12,857 nt of DNA from Caryophanales bacterium. Lineage in GTDB: Bacteria > Bacillota_I > Bacilli_A > RFN20 > JAISJY01. This document shows positions 1 to 8,800 of this stretch, piece by piece. The stretch is taken from positions 1 through 12,857 of the forward strand of contig JAISJY010000158.1 of assembly GCA_031261365.1 (NCBI GenBank), in the 5' to 3' direction. The position numbers and the translations under genes were made by a program. The notes beneath the pieces were generated by a model. It worked only from the letters and a program-made list of their open reading frames with translations. It was not told where the DNA came from and made no database searches. Within the stretch, counting starts at the first letter, position 1. Every line of letters starts with the position of its first letter.

Positions 1-234
1 TGCCATTGAAGTAGGACCATTAACTTCAATATCTTTCTTTAATTGAGAATTAATAAGTTCTTTTAATTTTGTTCTATTAGAATATGTGACTAATCCTAAT
101 TCAAAAACTTTACTAGCTCCTGGAATCTCCGTGATTAAAGAAGAAAACTTTCCTCCTGTAAAACTTTCAACTACATAAATCTTTTTTTGCTCCAAAGTCA
201 AAACACTAACTAATTGTTTAAATAATCTACTCAT
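1..234 (-). CDS. pncC: CinA C-terminal domain / PncC-type nicotinamide-nucleotide amidase, N-terminal part (cut by window edge)
   Basis: The first 78 residues of a CinA C-terminal-domain protein lie on the minus strand and run off the left edge. The recognisable core is VVESFTGGKFSSLITEIPG (residues 21-39), matching the family's ESxTGG nucleophile motif with Ser24 as the likely catalytic serine. It is followed by GLVTYSN (residues 47-53). In the family this domain deamidates nicotinamide mononucleotide in NAD salvage. The protein begins directly at this domain, so it is the stand-alone form rather than full CinA with the MoaB-like N-terminal domain. The start ATG overlaps the pgsA stop as ATGA, and AAGGAG at 242-247 lies just upstream inside pgsA, so translation is probably coupled. 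pgsA followed by cinA (often then recA) is a common order in Bacillota. The family call is firm; the enzymatic activity is inferred. Confidence 0.85.
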   Translation of the reverse strand, partial: MSRLFKQLVSVLTLEQKKIYVVESFTGGKFSSLITEIPGASKVFELGLVTYSNRTKLKELINSQLKKDIEVNGPTSMA

Positions 235-863
235 ATTATTTCTCCTTCCCCAAATATTAATTTTCTATTTTGAATAAAATAAATTATACCTGATAATAAA
301 CTAGCAATAGTAGCGAGATAAATTAAAATAGTATCAAAAGGAAAAGTTAAATTAAAGACTGGCCAAATAAAGACTGTTGCTAATCCCACCATTTGTAAAA
401 CTGTCTTTACCTTTCCAAAAACATTCGCGGCTAATACTTTTCCATTAGAAACTGCCAACATTCTAATAGCATCAACAAATATATCTCTTAATATCATAAT
501 GATAGTACAACCTAAAGGAATAATATTCCAAGCAGTTAATAAAATTAAAGCTGAATTAACTAATAATTTATCAGCAATGGGGTCCATAAACTTCCCATAA
601 GTTGTCACTAAATTATTCTTTCTAGCTAAATAACCATCTAAATAATCTGTTAAAGAAGCAAAGATAAAGATACCTGCTAAAGTCCATCTTAGCCATTCAA
701 TATTAAAGTTTTCATGACTTGCCATAAACCAACTATGTAAGAAATTACCATTTTCTGCTATGCCATTATATGGTATTAAAGCTAAAACTAAAAAGACTAT
801 AACTGCCAACATTCTGAGGGTTGTTAATTTATTAGGTAGATTCATTTTAATAAAAGTTTTCAT
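231..863 (-). CDS. pgsA: CDP-diacylglycerol--glycerol-3-phosphate 3-phosphatidyltransferase
   Basis: This 210-residue integral membrane enzyme makes phosphatidylglycerophosphate from CDP-diacylglycerol and glycerol-3-phosphate, the committed step to phosphatidylglycerol and cardiolipin. The complete CDP-alcohol phosphatidyltransferase signature D-x2-DG-x2-AR-x8-G-x3-D-x3-D is present: D73, D76-G77, A80-R81, G90, D94 and D98. Hydrophobic segments lie near residues 16-31, 58-72, 101-126, 156-172 and 177-197, typical of the family. NLPNKLTTLRM near the N-terminus is characteristic of PgsA. The start at 863 is supported by AGAGGA at 871-876, seven bases upstream, which overlaps the TAG stop of the kinase. 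An internal Met at residue 7 is the usual family start but is the weaker choice here. The gene lies 11 bp after the kinase and overlaps pncC by 4 bp, so the three are almost certainly one operon. It ends in TGA, the only complete gene here to do so. Confidence 0.93.
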   Translation of the reverse strand: MKTFIKMNLPNKLTTLRMLAVIVFLVLALIPYNGIAENGNFLHSWFMASHENFNIEWLRWTLAGIFIFASLTDYLDGYLARKNNLVTTYGKFMDPIADKLLVNSALILLTAWNIIPLGCTIIMILRDIFVDAIRMLAVSNGKVLAANVFGKVKTVLQMVGLATVFIWPVFNLTFPFDTILIYLATIASLLSGIIYFIQNRKLIFGEGEII

Positions 864-874
864 TTAGTTTTCCT

Positions 875-3505
875 CTAATAATTTAATAAATATCTTTTCA
901 TAACTCTAATAACTTCAGCAATATTTATAGGTTTCCCGATATGTCCATTCATTCCTACTTCTAAACATTTTTCTATATCTTCTTTAAAAACATTAGCGGT
1001 CATCGCGATAATAGGTATGTTTATATTAGTGTTTTTTCTTATCTCTTTGGTAGCTTGTAAGCCGTCCATATTAGGCATTTGCATATCCATAAAGATTAAT
1101 TCATATTTGTTTTCTAAAGCTTTTTTCACAGCTCCAATTCCATCTTCAGCAAAGTCTATTTCAACTTTAGTATCAGCTAATAAAGCTCCTATTATTTCTC
1201 TATTAACATCTATATCTTCAGCAATTAAGATTTTATGTCCATTAAAAATATCAATAGAATCTTGTAAAATACCTCCATCATTAACTTCTTTTACTCCTAA
1301 TATTCTTTCATTTAATATTTCTAAAATGTTAGAAAAGTATAATGGTTTTTGTAAATAAGCACTGAGACCTAATTCTCCCATTTCTTTACTTATCTCATGC
1401 CATTGAGTATTATATGCAACTAGAATTATCGGTTTCTTTGGGTCATATTTTTGAATCTTTTTAATTAAACTTTCTAATTTGATTTCTTGAGGAATAATTG
1501 AAATAAAATAAATATCAAAGCTTTTACCATTTTCTAATAGTTTAATAGTTTCTTTATAAGAATCTAAATACTGTGCTTCTAAATTAATCTCTTTAAATGT
1601 TTTTTCAAAAATATTAATATTTATCGGTACATTCTCAATAACTAAAGCGTTGTACGGTTCAAAAGAAGGCAAAAACTGTTTTTCATGTTCTACTACTTTA
1701 TCTAAAACAATTTCATAAATAAAACAAGAACCTTTACCAATATCAGATTCAATCCAAATATTACCAGACATCATTTCAACAATATTCTTTGATAAAGCTA
1801 AACCTAACCCTGTTCCACCGTATTTGCGAGATATTGAATTATCAGCTTGAGAAAAAGTATTAAATAACCTTTCTTGTTGTTCATGAGTAATACCGATGCC
1901 ATTGTCTTGAACTATAGTTTTAATAGTTACATAATCATCATCCTCTTTGACTAATTCACTGCTTAATTTAATCGTGCCTCCCTCATTAGTAAACTTAGTG
2001 GCATTTGATAATAAATTAACTAAAACTTGCCCTAACCGTTGACTATCACCTTTTAAGTTTTTCGGTATTCGACGGTCTAATTCAACAAATAAATCTTGAT
2101 GTTTTTCACCAATTCTAAAAGAGATAACATTCGTACTTCCTTGCACTAATTCTTCATAATTAAATTCAATTGGGAATAGTTCTAATTTGTTAGCTTCTAT
2201 TTTTGAAATATCTAAAATATTATTAATACCACCTAATAAATGTTTACTAGCATCATCAATTTTTCTTAAATAATAATCTTTTCTTTCTAAAGTGTTAGAG
2301 TTCTTGGCTAAAACATTCATTCCAATAATAGCATTTAAAGGAGTTCTCATTTCATGGGACATATTAGATAAGAATATAGATTTGGCTTTACTAGCTTCTA
2401 AAGCGTTTTCTACAGCTTTATCTTTTTCTAATTCTAATTTAATAACTCTAGTTCTATCAGTTCCAATAATACCAATAATTCCTTTGGTTTCATCCAAAGT
2501 AGTACCGACTAATTCCATAATATGTGGAATATTCATAACATCTCTAATTTCAAATTGAATAGTGCTTTTTCCTTTAGCAATTACTTTATCAAAGAAATCG
2601 GTATAAAAATCATTAATATTATCACCAGGTAATAAAAGCTTTAATCCTTCTTTCATAAAATTAGCCACCGTATGACCAAAAATAGTTTTAACCGCTCTAT
2701 TTGAATATATTATTTCTTTATCTTTACTGACAGAGAAAATTAAATGTGGAGCATTGGAAGCAATGGAATACATAGAAAACAATTCAGCATCAGCGTTTAA
2801 CTTATTTAAAATTAATTGGATATTTCTTGTTAATAGACTAATAACATCCTTATCGCCTTTTTTCCATGTTCTTTTACTTTCATAATGTTCCATAGAAACA
2901 AATCCATATAGAAAACCACCAACATATAGGGGCATTAACATAAAAGCCTTGATAACAGGATTAATATATTTAGAAAATCTTAAATCAGTAGCTGAGTTTT
3001 CACAAACAATAATTGTTACTCTATCATCTCTTGGTTCTTGCAAAGTGAAAAACTCATCGGTAACATCTTTGATAGTTTTAATTAAAGAAAACTTTGGAAA
3101 GTTTTTAGTATTTGACCAAGCATATTCAGCACTGTTTTCTTTAATAGAAACTATTTTTATGGTGGAACATTGAATAAACTCACCAACAATTCTAAGAGCA
3201 TTATTTATTACTTGTTTGTAATTATTGTGATTTAAAAACTCAAACATTATTTGTTCTAATAATTTAAAATATTCAACATCTTCAATTAAAGAATACTTTT
3301 TCTTATTATCTAGATAATTATGAAACCAAACTAATAAAAAAGAAGCAAAAAATAAAAATAGAAAAACAGCAGACATTATTCTAAGAACAAAATTATTGTG
3401 ATAAATAAAAGAAATTATGAAAAAGATAACACTTGATAAAGCAATAGCAAATATTAAATAATTACCAATAAGTTTTATATAATACCCTTTACTCTTTTTG
3501 TACAT
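875..3505 (-). CDS. Membrane-bound hybrid histidine kinase (GAF-PAS-HisKA-HATPase-pseudoreceiver-receiver)
   Basis: An 876-residue hybrid sensor kinase. Two hydrophobic helices (about 11-35 and 39-62) have almost no external loop, so sensing is probably within the membrane or cytoplasmic. A GAF-like region (about 80-235) and a PAS-like region (about 243-355) follow. The HisKA box FLSNMSHEMRTPLNAIIG carries the phospho-histidine H384. The ATPase domain shows the N-box around N501 (LLSNATKFT), DNGIGI (534-539) and GGTGLGLA (563-570). Two receiver-like domains end the protein. The first (about 617-735) appears degenerate, with Ser669 where the phospho-acceptor Asp is expected although K720-P721 is kept. 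The second (about 757-876) is canonical, with E763/D764, phospho-acceptor D807 (MDMQMPNMDG), T836 and K858-P859. There is no output domain, Hpt domain or neighbouring response regulator, so its target is unknown. It heads the pgsA-pncC operon. No Shine-Dalgarno precedes the ATG; the start is chosen because the first membrane helix begins at residue 11. Confidence 0.92.
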   Translation of the reverse strand: MYKKSKGYYIKLIGNYLIFAIALSSVIFFIISFIYHNNFVLRIMSAVFLFLFFASFLLVWFHNYLDNKKKYSLIEDVEYFKLLEQIMFEFLNHNNYKQVINNALRIVGEFIQCSTIKIVSIKENSAEYAWSNTKNFPKFSLIKTIKDVTDEFFTLQEPRDDRVTIIVCENSATDLRFSKYINPVIKAFMLMPLYVGGFLYGFVSMEHYESKRTWKKGDKDVISLLTRNIQLILNKLNADAELFSMYSIASNAPHLIFSVSKDKEIIYSNRAVKTIFGHTVANFMKEGLKLLLPGDNINDFYTDFFDKVIAKGKSTIQFEIRDVMNIPHIMELVGTTLDETKGIIGIIGTDRTRVIKLELEKDKAVENALEASKAKSIFLSNMSHEMRTPLNAIIGMNVLAKNSNTLERKDYYLRKIDDASKHLLGGINNILDISKIEANKLELFPIEFNYEELVQGSTNVISFRIGEKHQDLFVELDRRIPKNLKGDSQRLGQVLVNLLSNATKFTNEGGTIKLSSELVKEDDDYVTIKTIVQDNGIGITHEQQERLFNTFSQADNSISRKYGGTGLGLALSKNIVEMMSGNIWIESDIGKGSCFIYEIVLDKVVEHEKQFLPSFEPYNALVIENVPININIFEKTFKEINLEAQYLDSYKETIKLLENGKSFDIYFISIIPQEIKLESLIKKIQKYDPKKPIILVAYNTQWHEISKEMGELGLSAYLQKPLYFSNILEILNERILGVKEVNDGGILQDSIDIFNGHKILIAEDIDVNREIIGALLADTKVEIDFAEDGIGAVKKALENKYELIFMDMQMPNMDGLQATKEIRKNTNINIPIIAMTANVFKEDIEKCLEVGMNGHIGKPINIAEVIRVMKRYLLNY

Positions 3506-3511
3506 AATAAT

Positions 3512-3517
3512 ATTATA
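3512..3517 (-). promoter_or_regulatory. Candidate -10 element of the kinase-pgsA-pncC operon
   Basis: A perfect TATAAT on the minus strand lies only six bases before the kinase ATG. No convincing -35 hexamer is found at 16-18 bp spacing; the best window reads AATCAA. If used, transcription would begin at or next to the ATG and give a leaderless mRNA, which fits the lack of any ribosome site. In such AT-rich DNA a chance TATAAT is quite likely, so support is modest. Confidence 0.35.
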
Positions 3518-3595
3518 TATTAAATTGCTTTTTCTTGATTTACTTATTGCTTTTTTCTTTCAAAAGCACTCTTTTAAGGTATCATTCCAGAAAAG

Positions 3596-3623
3596 TTGAT
3601 TTATCTTTTTTAACTGCTATAAT
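3596..3623 (+). promoter_or_regulatory. Promoter of addBA (TTGATT-16-TATAAT with extended -10)
   Basis: TTGATT at 3596-3601 and a perfect TATAAT at 3618-3623 are separated by 16 bp. The -10 hexamer is preceded by TGC, giving an extended -10 (TGNTATAAT). The predicted start point falls about 7 bp downstream, near 3630, while the addB ATG is at 3632. No Shine-Dalgarno lies between, so the mRNA is probably leaderless or nearly so. The motif is one of the better promoter matches in the window. Confidence 0.7.
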
Positions 3624-3631
3624 TTACTAAT

Positions 3632-5848
3632 ATGAATAGAAAATTAATCGTGATAGAAGACTTTGCCAAAAGTACTTTTATTGAGAATTATTCAAATAAG
3701 CCTTTGACTTCTTTTACTCTTTTATCATTAAGCGAATATAAAGATTTTATTTTACCTTTAACAACTGAGATAAAAGTTAAAATGTTTGAGCAATTTGGAA
3801 TTGAACCTCATTTGATTAATGAAATATATAATTATCTTTTTTATCTTGAAGATAGAAAATATGAAAGTGAAAAACTTAATACTTTACTTAATATTAAAAA
3901 ACTATTTAAAAGTAAAGAATACTTCTTAAAATCTTTTAGCGAAATAGAATTATATTTAGAGAAAAACTCTCTAACTTTGTTTTTATTTAAAGATTATCAA
4001 AACTGTTTTGTCAATGAAGCTTTGCTTAAATATACTCCTAAAGTTATCAAGGCTCAAAGTATGCAAGACGAGTTATTATTTGTAGCGTCTAATATTTCTA
4101 ATTTATTAAAAAGTGGAGTTCCTTTTGAAAAGATTAAACTTTGTAATATTTCTAATGATTATAGATTTTTATTAAGAAAAACTTTTAATAACTATCATTT
4201 GCCTTTTTCTTTTGAAGATAGTCTTGGGGAAATTGAAGAAAGCCAAAAACTTTTAGATAGAATAAATACAAACTCTTTTAAAGAGTATTTAAAATCATTA
4301 GATGAAGAGTTACAAGCTAGATATATTTCTATTTTGAATAAGTATGCTTTTTATGAAGGTGATTTAAAAAATATAGAATCTTTTTTAATTGATGATTTTA
4401 AAAAGACAAGTAAAGATAAACTTTTGGGCATTCAAGAAATTGATGTTTTGTCTTTAATGTATTTAAAAGATGATGTTCATGTTTTTATTTTAAACTGTAA
4501 TCAAGGAGCTTTTCCTATTGATTTTTATCATAATAATTATTTGTTAAATAAAGAAAAAGAAGAGATAAACTTTCCTTTGGATTATATCTTACAAAGTGAA
4601 TATTCAGCTTATGTTGAAAAAGCAATTTTTAGGAAAGAACATTTAACAATTTCTTATAAATTAATTTCTTTAGATAATAGTTTTGAAAAGAGTTTATTAA
4701 TTAACGAAAATATAAAAGAAGAAGAAATATATGTTATAGATGTTCTTACTAATTCAGAAAATGAAACTTTAAATGCTTTAACAATTATTAAACAAAATTA
4801 TCATCAATATAATCCTAAAAAAGAAAAAGAAATATTTTTGTTTTCTACTTATAGAGATGTTAAATTACCAAAACCATATAATAATGAGTTTCATTTAAGT
4901 AAAGAAACAAACCGTTCTATAACGATTTCTGCTTCTTCTCTTGATACTTTTTATATGTGCCAATACCGTTTTTATTTACAAAATATTTTAAGACTTCCTT
5001 CTTTTCCTCAAGAGGTTCAGGAATGCATAAAAATAGGTGATAAACTACATATGGTAATGAAGAGAATGATGAATGATAGTTTTTCATTACAAGAAGAAAT
5101 TAAAGAAATATTAGAGGTTTTTGAAAATAATTCTAATAAAAAAATTCTTTACTTTTTTAATATATTAAAACCATATTTTGAAAATCAATTTAATAATTAT
5201 TATCAACTAATAAGTATTAATAAAGAATTAGTAAGAGGTTCAGAAGACGATTTTGAGTTTAAAATATCTCAAAATAATGATGGAACAGAGTATTTTTTGG
5301 ATGTAAAAATAGATGATTTTTTAGTTCATGAAGAAGAACCATATCAATATGTATTAATAATAGATTTTAAATCTAGTAATAATGAAGCTAAAACAAAAGA
5401 TACTTTTTATGCAGATGGTTTAAACCTTCAATTACCTTTTTATCTCTATGCTATAACTACTTATAAAGCTTATTACCGTCCTCTTGGTTATCAATATTTA
5501 AACATACTTGAAAATAAAGAGGGGAAAACAAAAGCACAAGGGAAACTTTTAAAAGATAATTTTGTTTTTAATTTATTAGAATCTGAAGCTAAAGATTACT
5601 TAAAAGTGAATCAAAAACAAGAGAATATTGTTGAGGAAAATTACTTTTTAGATTTAAATAATTTAATAAAAACATTAACTGAGGAAATGGTTCAAACTAT
5701 TAAGAATAATGACTATAAAATTAACCCTTTAATGAGTAAAGATTGGAAGTTAAAAGGGTGTGATTTTTGTGCCTATGTGGGTATATGTTATCGGAAATCT
5801 AAAGACTATAGAAAATCTCAACAAGTAGATGAAGAGGATGAAGAATAA
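3632..5848 (+). CDS. addB: AddB-type subunit of the AddAB helicase-nuclease (short form with iron-staple nuclease)
   Basis: A 738-residue protein directly before AddA. AddAB unwinds and degrades double-strand DNA ends and loads RecA after Chi recognition. The C-terminal half is a PD-(D/E)XK nuclease of RecB type: H473 in GDKLHMVM, an acidic stretch LDVKIDDF (556-563), catalytic IIDFKSS (576-582, with D578 and K580) and Q600 in NLQLPFYLYA. Four cysteines frame it, C443 and C710-x2-C713-x5-C719, the spacing of the 4Fe-4S iron staple known from AddB. The N-terminal part should be the inactive helicase-like region, but there is no Walker A (the equivalent stretch reads IEDFAKST), and the protein is far shorter than the roughly 1,150-1,170 residues of Bacillus AddB. 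The start is set by the promoter position; no ribosome site is visible. Its TAA shares one base with the addA ATG. RexB was considered, but RexB generally lacks the cysteine cluster. Confidence 0.85.
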   Translation: MNRKLIVIEDFAKSTFIENYSNKPLTSFTLLSLSEYKDFILPLTTEIKVKMFEQFGIEPHLINEIYNYLFYLEDRKYESEKLNTLLNIKKLFKSKEYFLKSFSEIELYLEKNSLTLFLFKDYQNCFVNEALLKYTPKVIKAQSMQDELLFVASNISNLLKSGVPFEKIKLCNISNDYRFLLRKTFNNYHLPFSFEDSLGEIEESQKLLDRINTNSFKEYLKSLDEELQARYISILNKYAFYEGDLKNIESFLIDDFKKTSKDKLLGIQEIDVLSLMYLKDDVHVFILNCNQGAFPIDFYHNNYLLNKEKEEINFPLDYILQSEYSAYVEKAIFRKEHLTISYKLISLDNSFEKSLLINENIKEEEIYVIDVLTNSENETLNALTIIKQNYHQYNPKKEKEIFLFSTYRDVKLPKPYNNEFHLSKETNRSITISASSLDTFYMCQYRFYLQNILRLPSFPQEVQECIKIGDKLHMVMKRMMNDSFSLQEEIKEILEVFENNSNKKILYFFNILKPYFENQFNNYYQLISINKELVRGSEDDFEFKISQNNDGTEYFLDVKIDDFLVHEEEPYQYVLIIDFKSSNNEAKTKDTFYADGLNLQLPFYLYAITTYKAYYRPLGYQYLNILENKEGKTKAQGKLLKDNFVFNLLESEAKDYLKVNQKQENIVEENYFLDLNNLIKTLTEEMVQTIKNNDYKINPLMSKDWKLKGCDFCAYVGICYRKSKDYRKSQQVDEEDEE

Positions 5849-8800
5849 TGGAAAAAGAGAAAATTATCTTTAACGAACAACAAAAACTCGCGAGAAATCT
5901 AACAGGAAATAATATTTTAGTTAGTGCTTCGGCTGGAAGTGGAAAAACTCAAGTTTTAATTTCTCGTTTAATTCAAAGAATTGATGACTGTTTAGAAAAT
6001 AAAAGAAACCCTGTTGACTCTTTAATTGTTTTAACCTTTACTAATAAAGCTTCTGAAGAAATGAAAAAAAGATTAAAAAAAGAAATAAATAAGATTATCA
6101 ATAATCCTTTTGAAAATGAGTTTGTAGAGACAGGGCGTTTAAAACATTATAGAAGATATAAAGAGGAAGTTCTTCCTTATATTGATAGTATGCAAGTTGG
6201 AACTTTTGATGCTTATTCCGCTAACTTTGTCAGAAAATATTCTAATAATATTCATAGTGATTTTCAAATATTAGAACCTTTAATAATGCAGAACATTAAA
6301 ATTAAAACCATCAGAAATATTTTAGAAAGAAAATATCATGAACCTTATTCTAAAGACTTTGAAGAGTTCTTAAGTATCTTTAATGAAAAGAATGATTTAC
6401 AATTAGAAAAAGAGATTCTTTCTCTGGCTACTAAAATAGAAAGCCTTTTAGATAAAGAAGCATATCTAGAAAACTATTTAGATAATTTCTATTCTATTAG
6501 ATATATCAATAATACTTGTGAGCAATACCAAGAAATAGTTAGAAAAGCTTTAAACAATATAGCCAATGCTTTAGATACTTTTAATAAAAGAGAACCTGAG
6601 GCTTATTTAAATGCTTTAAAAAGTAAAAAGTTTCAATTATATAAAGAACTAACTGTTACTAGTGTTTGTAATTTAAAAGATTATATAGAATTAATTAATA
6701 AAAATTATGACTCAAAATCAATAGAAGAAGAATATAGAGAAATAGCTAAACAATATCATGAACTAATTAAAAAATATATGGCAACCATTAAAGAGTATTT
6801 AGTAATTGATTTTAAAAAAGAAGCAGAACATTATGATAACTCTAAAGACAAGATTAAAATACTCATAGAAATAATTAGTGATTATTTAAATGATTTAAAA
6901 AAGTTCAAATATACTAATCAATGTTTTGAGTTTCAAGATATTTCTTTGGAAATGTTAAGCATATTAAGTGAAAGAGAAGATGTTGCCAAAGAGATAAGAG
7001 AGCAAACTATGGAAATTATGGTTGATGAGTTTCAAGATACAAATGATATTCAAGATTTCTTCTTAGATATGCTAAAATCAAACAACATATATATGGTTGG
7101 TGACGAAAAACAAGCTATTTATCGTTTTAGAAATGCTGATTTAAAGATATTTTTAGCTAAACAAAACAAGTTTGAAACTGTAAAAAATGAAAACGATAAC
7201 TCTAAAATATGTGAAGGCTTTAAAGTAAGATTAGATTCAAATTATAGAAGCCAAGAAAATGTTATTAAAACTGTTAATCAAATATTTAAAGACCACATGG
7301 ACAATTATGTTGATATGGTTGCGGATAGAAAAAGAGATTATGAACCTCTTCCTTCAAGTTTTATTACCATTATAGATACCTTAGAATTAAAGACCAACGG
7401 GCAAGATATAAGCAAGGTCTATGAGTTATCAAAATATATAAAAGAACAAAGAGAAAACGGTTTTCTAAAAGGTTGTCATTATAAAGATATTGCTATTCTA
7501 GTTGCTAAAACTGATTTATTCCCAAAGATACAAACTATCTTTGCTCATGCTGATTTACCTATTGATATTCAACACGATAATAAAATCATTAATAAAGTTA
7601 TCTTCAATATTTATAAAAGTATTTTTATTTTAATAGATTACCTTTTTGAAAATAAAGAAATTGATGTTGAGTTTAAATTGGCTTTTCTTTCAGTAGCCAG
7701 AAGCTTTTTATATGAAGAACCTGATATTAATTTACATAATTATATTAAAAATAATACTTTAAAAGAACACAAAATGTTTAAGACATTATATAAGATTGTT
7801 AATGATTTAAGCAAATTAACAAATGTTCAAATAATAGAAAGAATATTAGATGACTTTAATATTTTAAACTTATCTCTTAAATATGAAGAATATCAAAATA
7901 TAATCATTGGAATTAATAAGCTATACGATATTGCTCAAGGGCTAACTACTATTAAAGCTTTTGGAACATCATTTATTAAAAATATGAGTGATTTATTGCT
8001 ATCTGATATTGATGTTACAATACCATATATAAACGACAAGTCTATAGATGCTATTAAAATTCTAACATTCTTTGGTTCCAAAGGGTTAGAGTTTAAGTAT
8101 GTTTTTGTTCTTGATGTAGAAGACAAGTTTTTTGTTAAAAGAAACGATGTAGTTCAATTTAATAAAGCATTTGGCTTTATGTTTGCTTACCCAGAAAAAG
8201 ATAATACTTCTATTTTTAAAGAAAAAAGAAAAACTCTAAATCAAATAGTTTATCAATTTATTGAAAAAGAAGAAACCATAAAAGAGAAACTGAGAGTTTT
8301 CTATGTTGCATCCACTAGAGCTAAAGAAAAAACTATCTTTTGGGCAATTACTAAAATTAAAAAAGAAAATAGTGAAATTAACTCTTTCTTTGATTTATTA
8401 AATACTATTACCTTTAAAGATAATTTAGAACCTAAATACCTTAATAATTCCTGGAATAAAAATTATGATATATTATATTCTCCTGAAGCTGAACCTCTTC
8501 CTTTAGATTATAATGTCCCTATTAAAAGTACTTCTGATTATATTCCAAACTTATTAATAAACGAGAGCAAACAAGCTAGTAAATCATTGAATAAACTAAT
8601 TAATAAAACTACTTATTCTAATTTATCTTTAGGTACTCAATTACATGAAATATTACAATTTATAGATTTTAATTCTCCTAATTATGATAATGTTCCTCTT
8701 CCTTTAAAACCAATTATTAAACAGTTTTTAACTTCTCCTTTACTCTTAAATAAAGCAACTGCTCAAATAATTAAAGAATACCCTTTTAAATATGATAATA

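Noticed and set aside
1017..1358. Plus-strand open frames inside the kinase gene (also 2292-2558 and 2949-3173)
   Set aside because: They are antisense to well-defined receiver, kinase, PAS and GAF coding sequence, with no homology signal or ribosome site. They are shadows of the real gene.
7935..8126. Minus-strand open frame inside addA, and a plus-strand one at 10652-10876 across the solenoid genes
   Set aside because: Both are antisense to coding sequence with strong motif or repeat structure, and they have no recognisable protein features.
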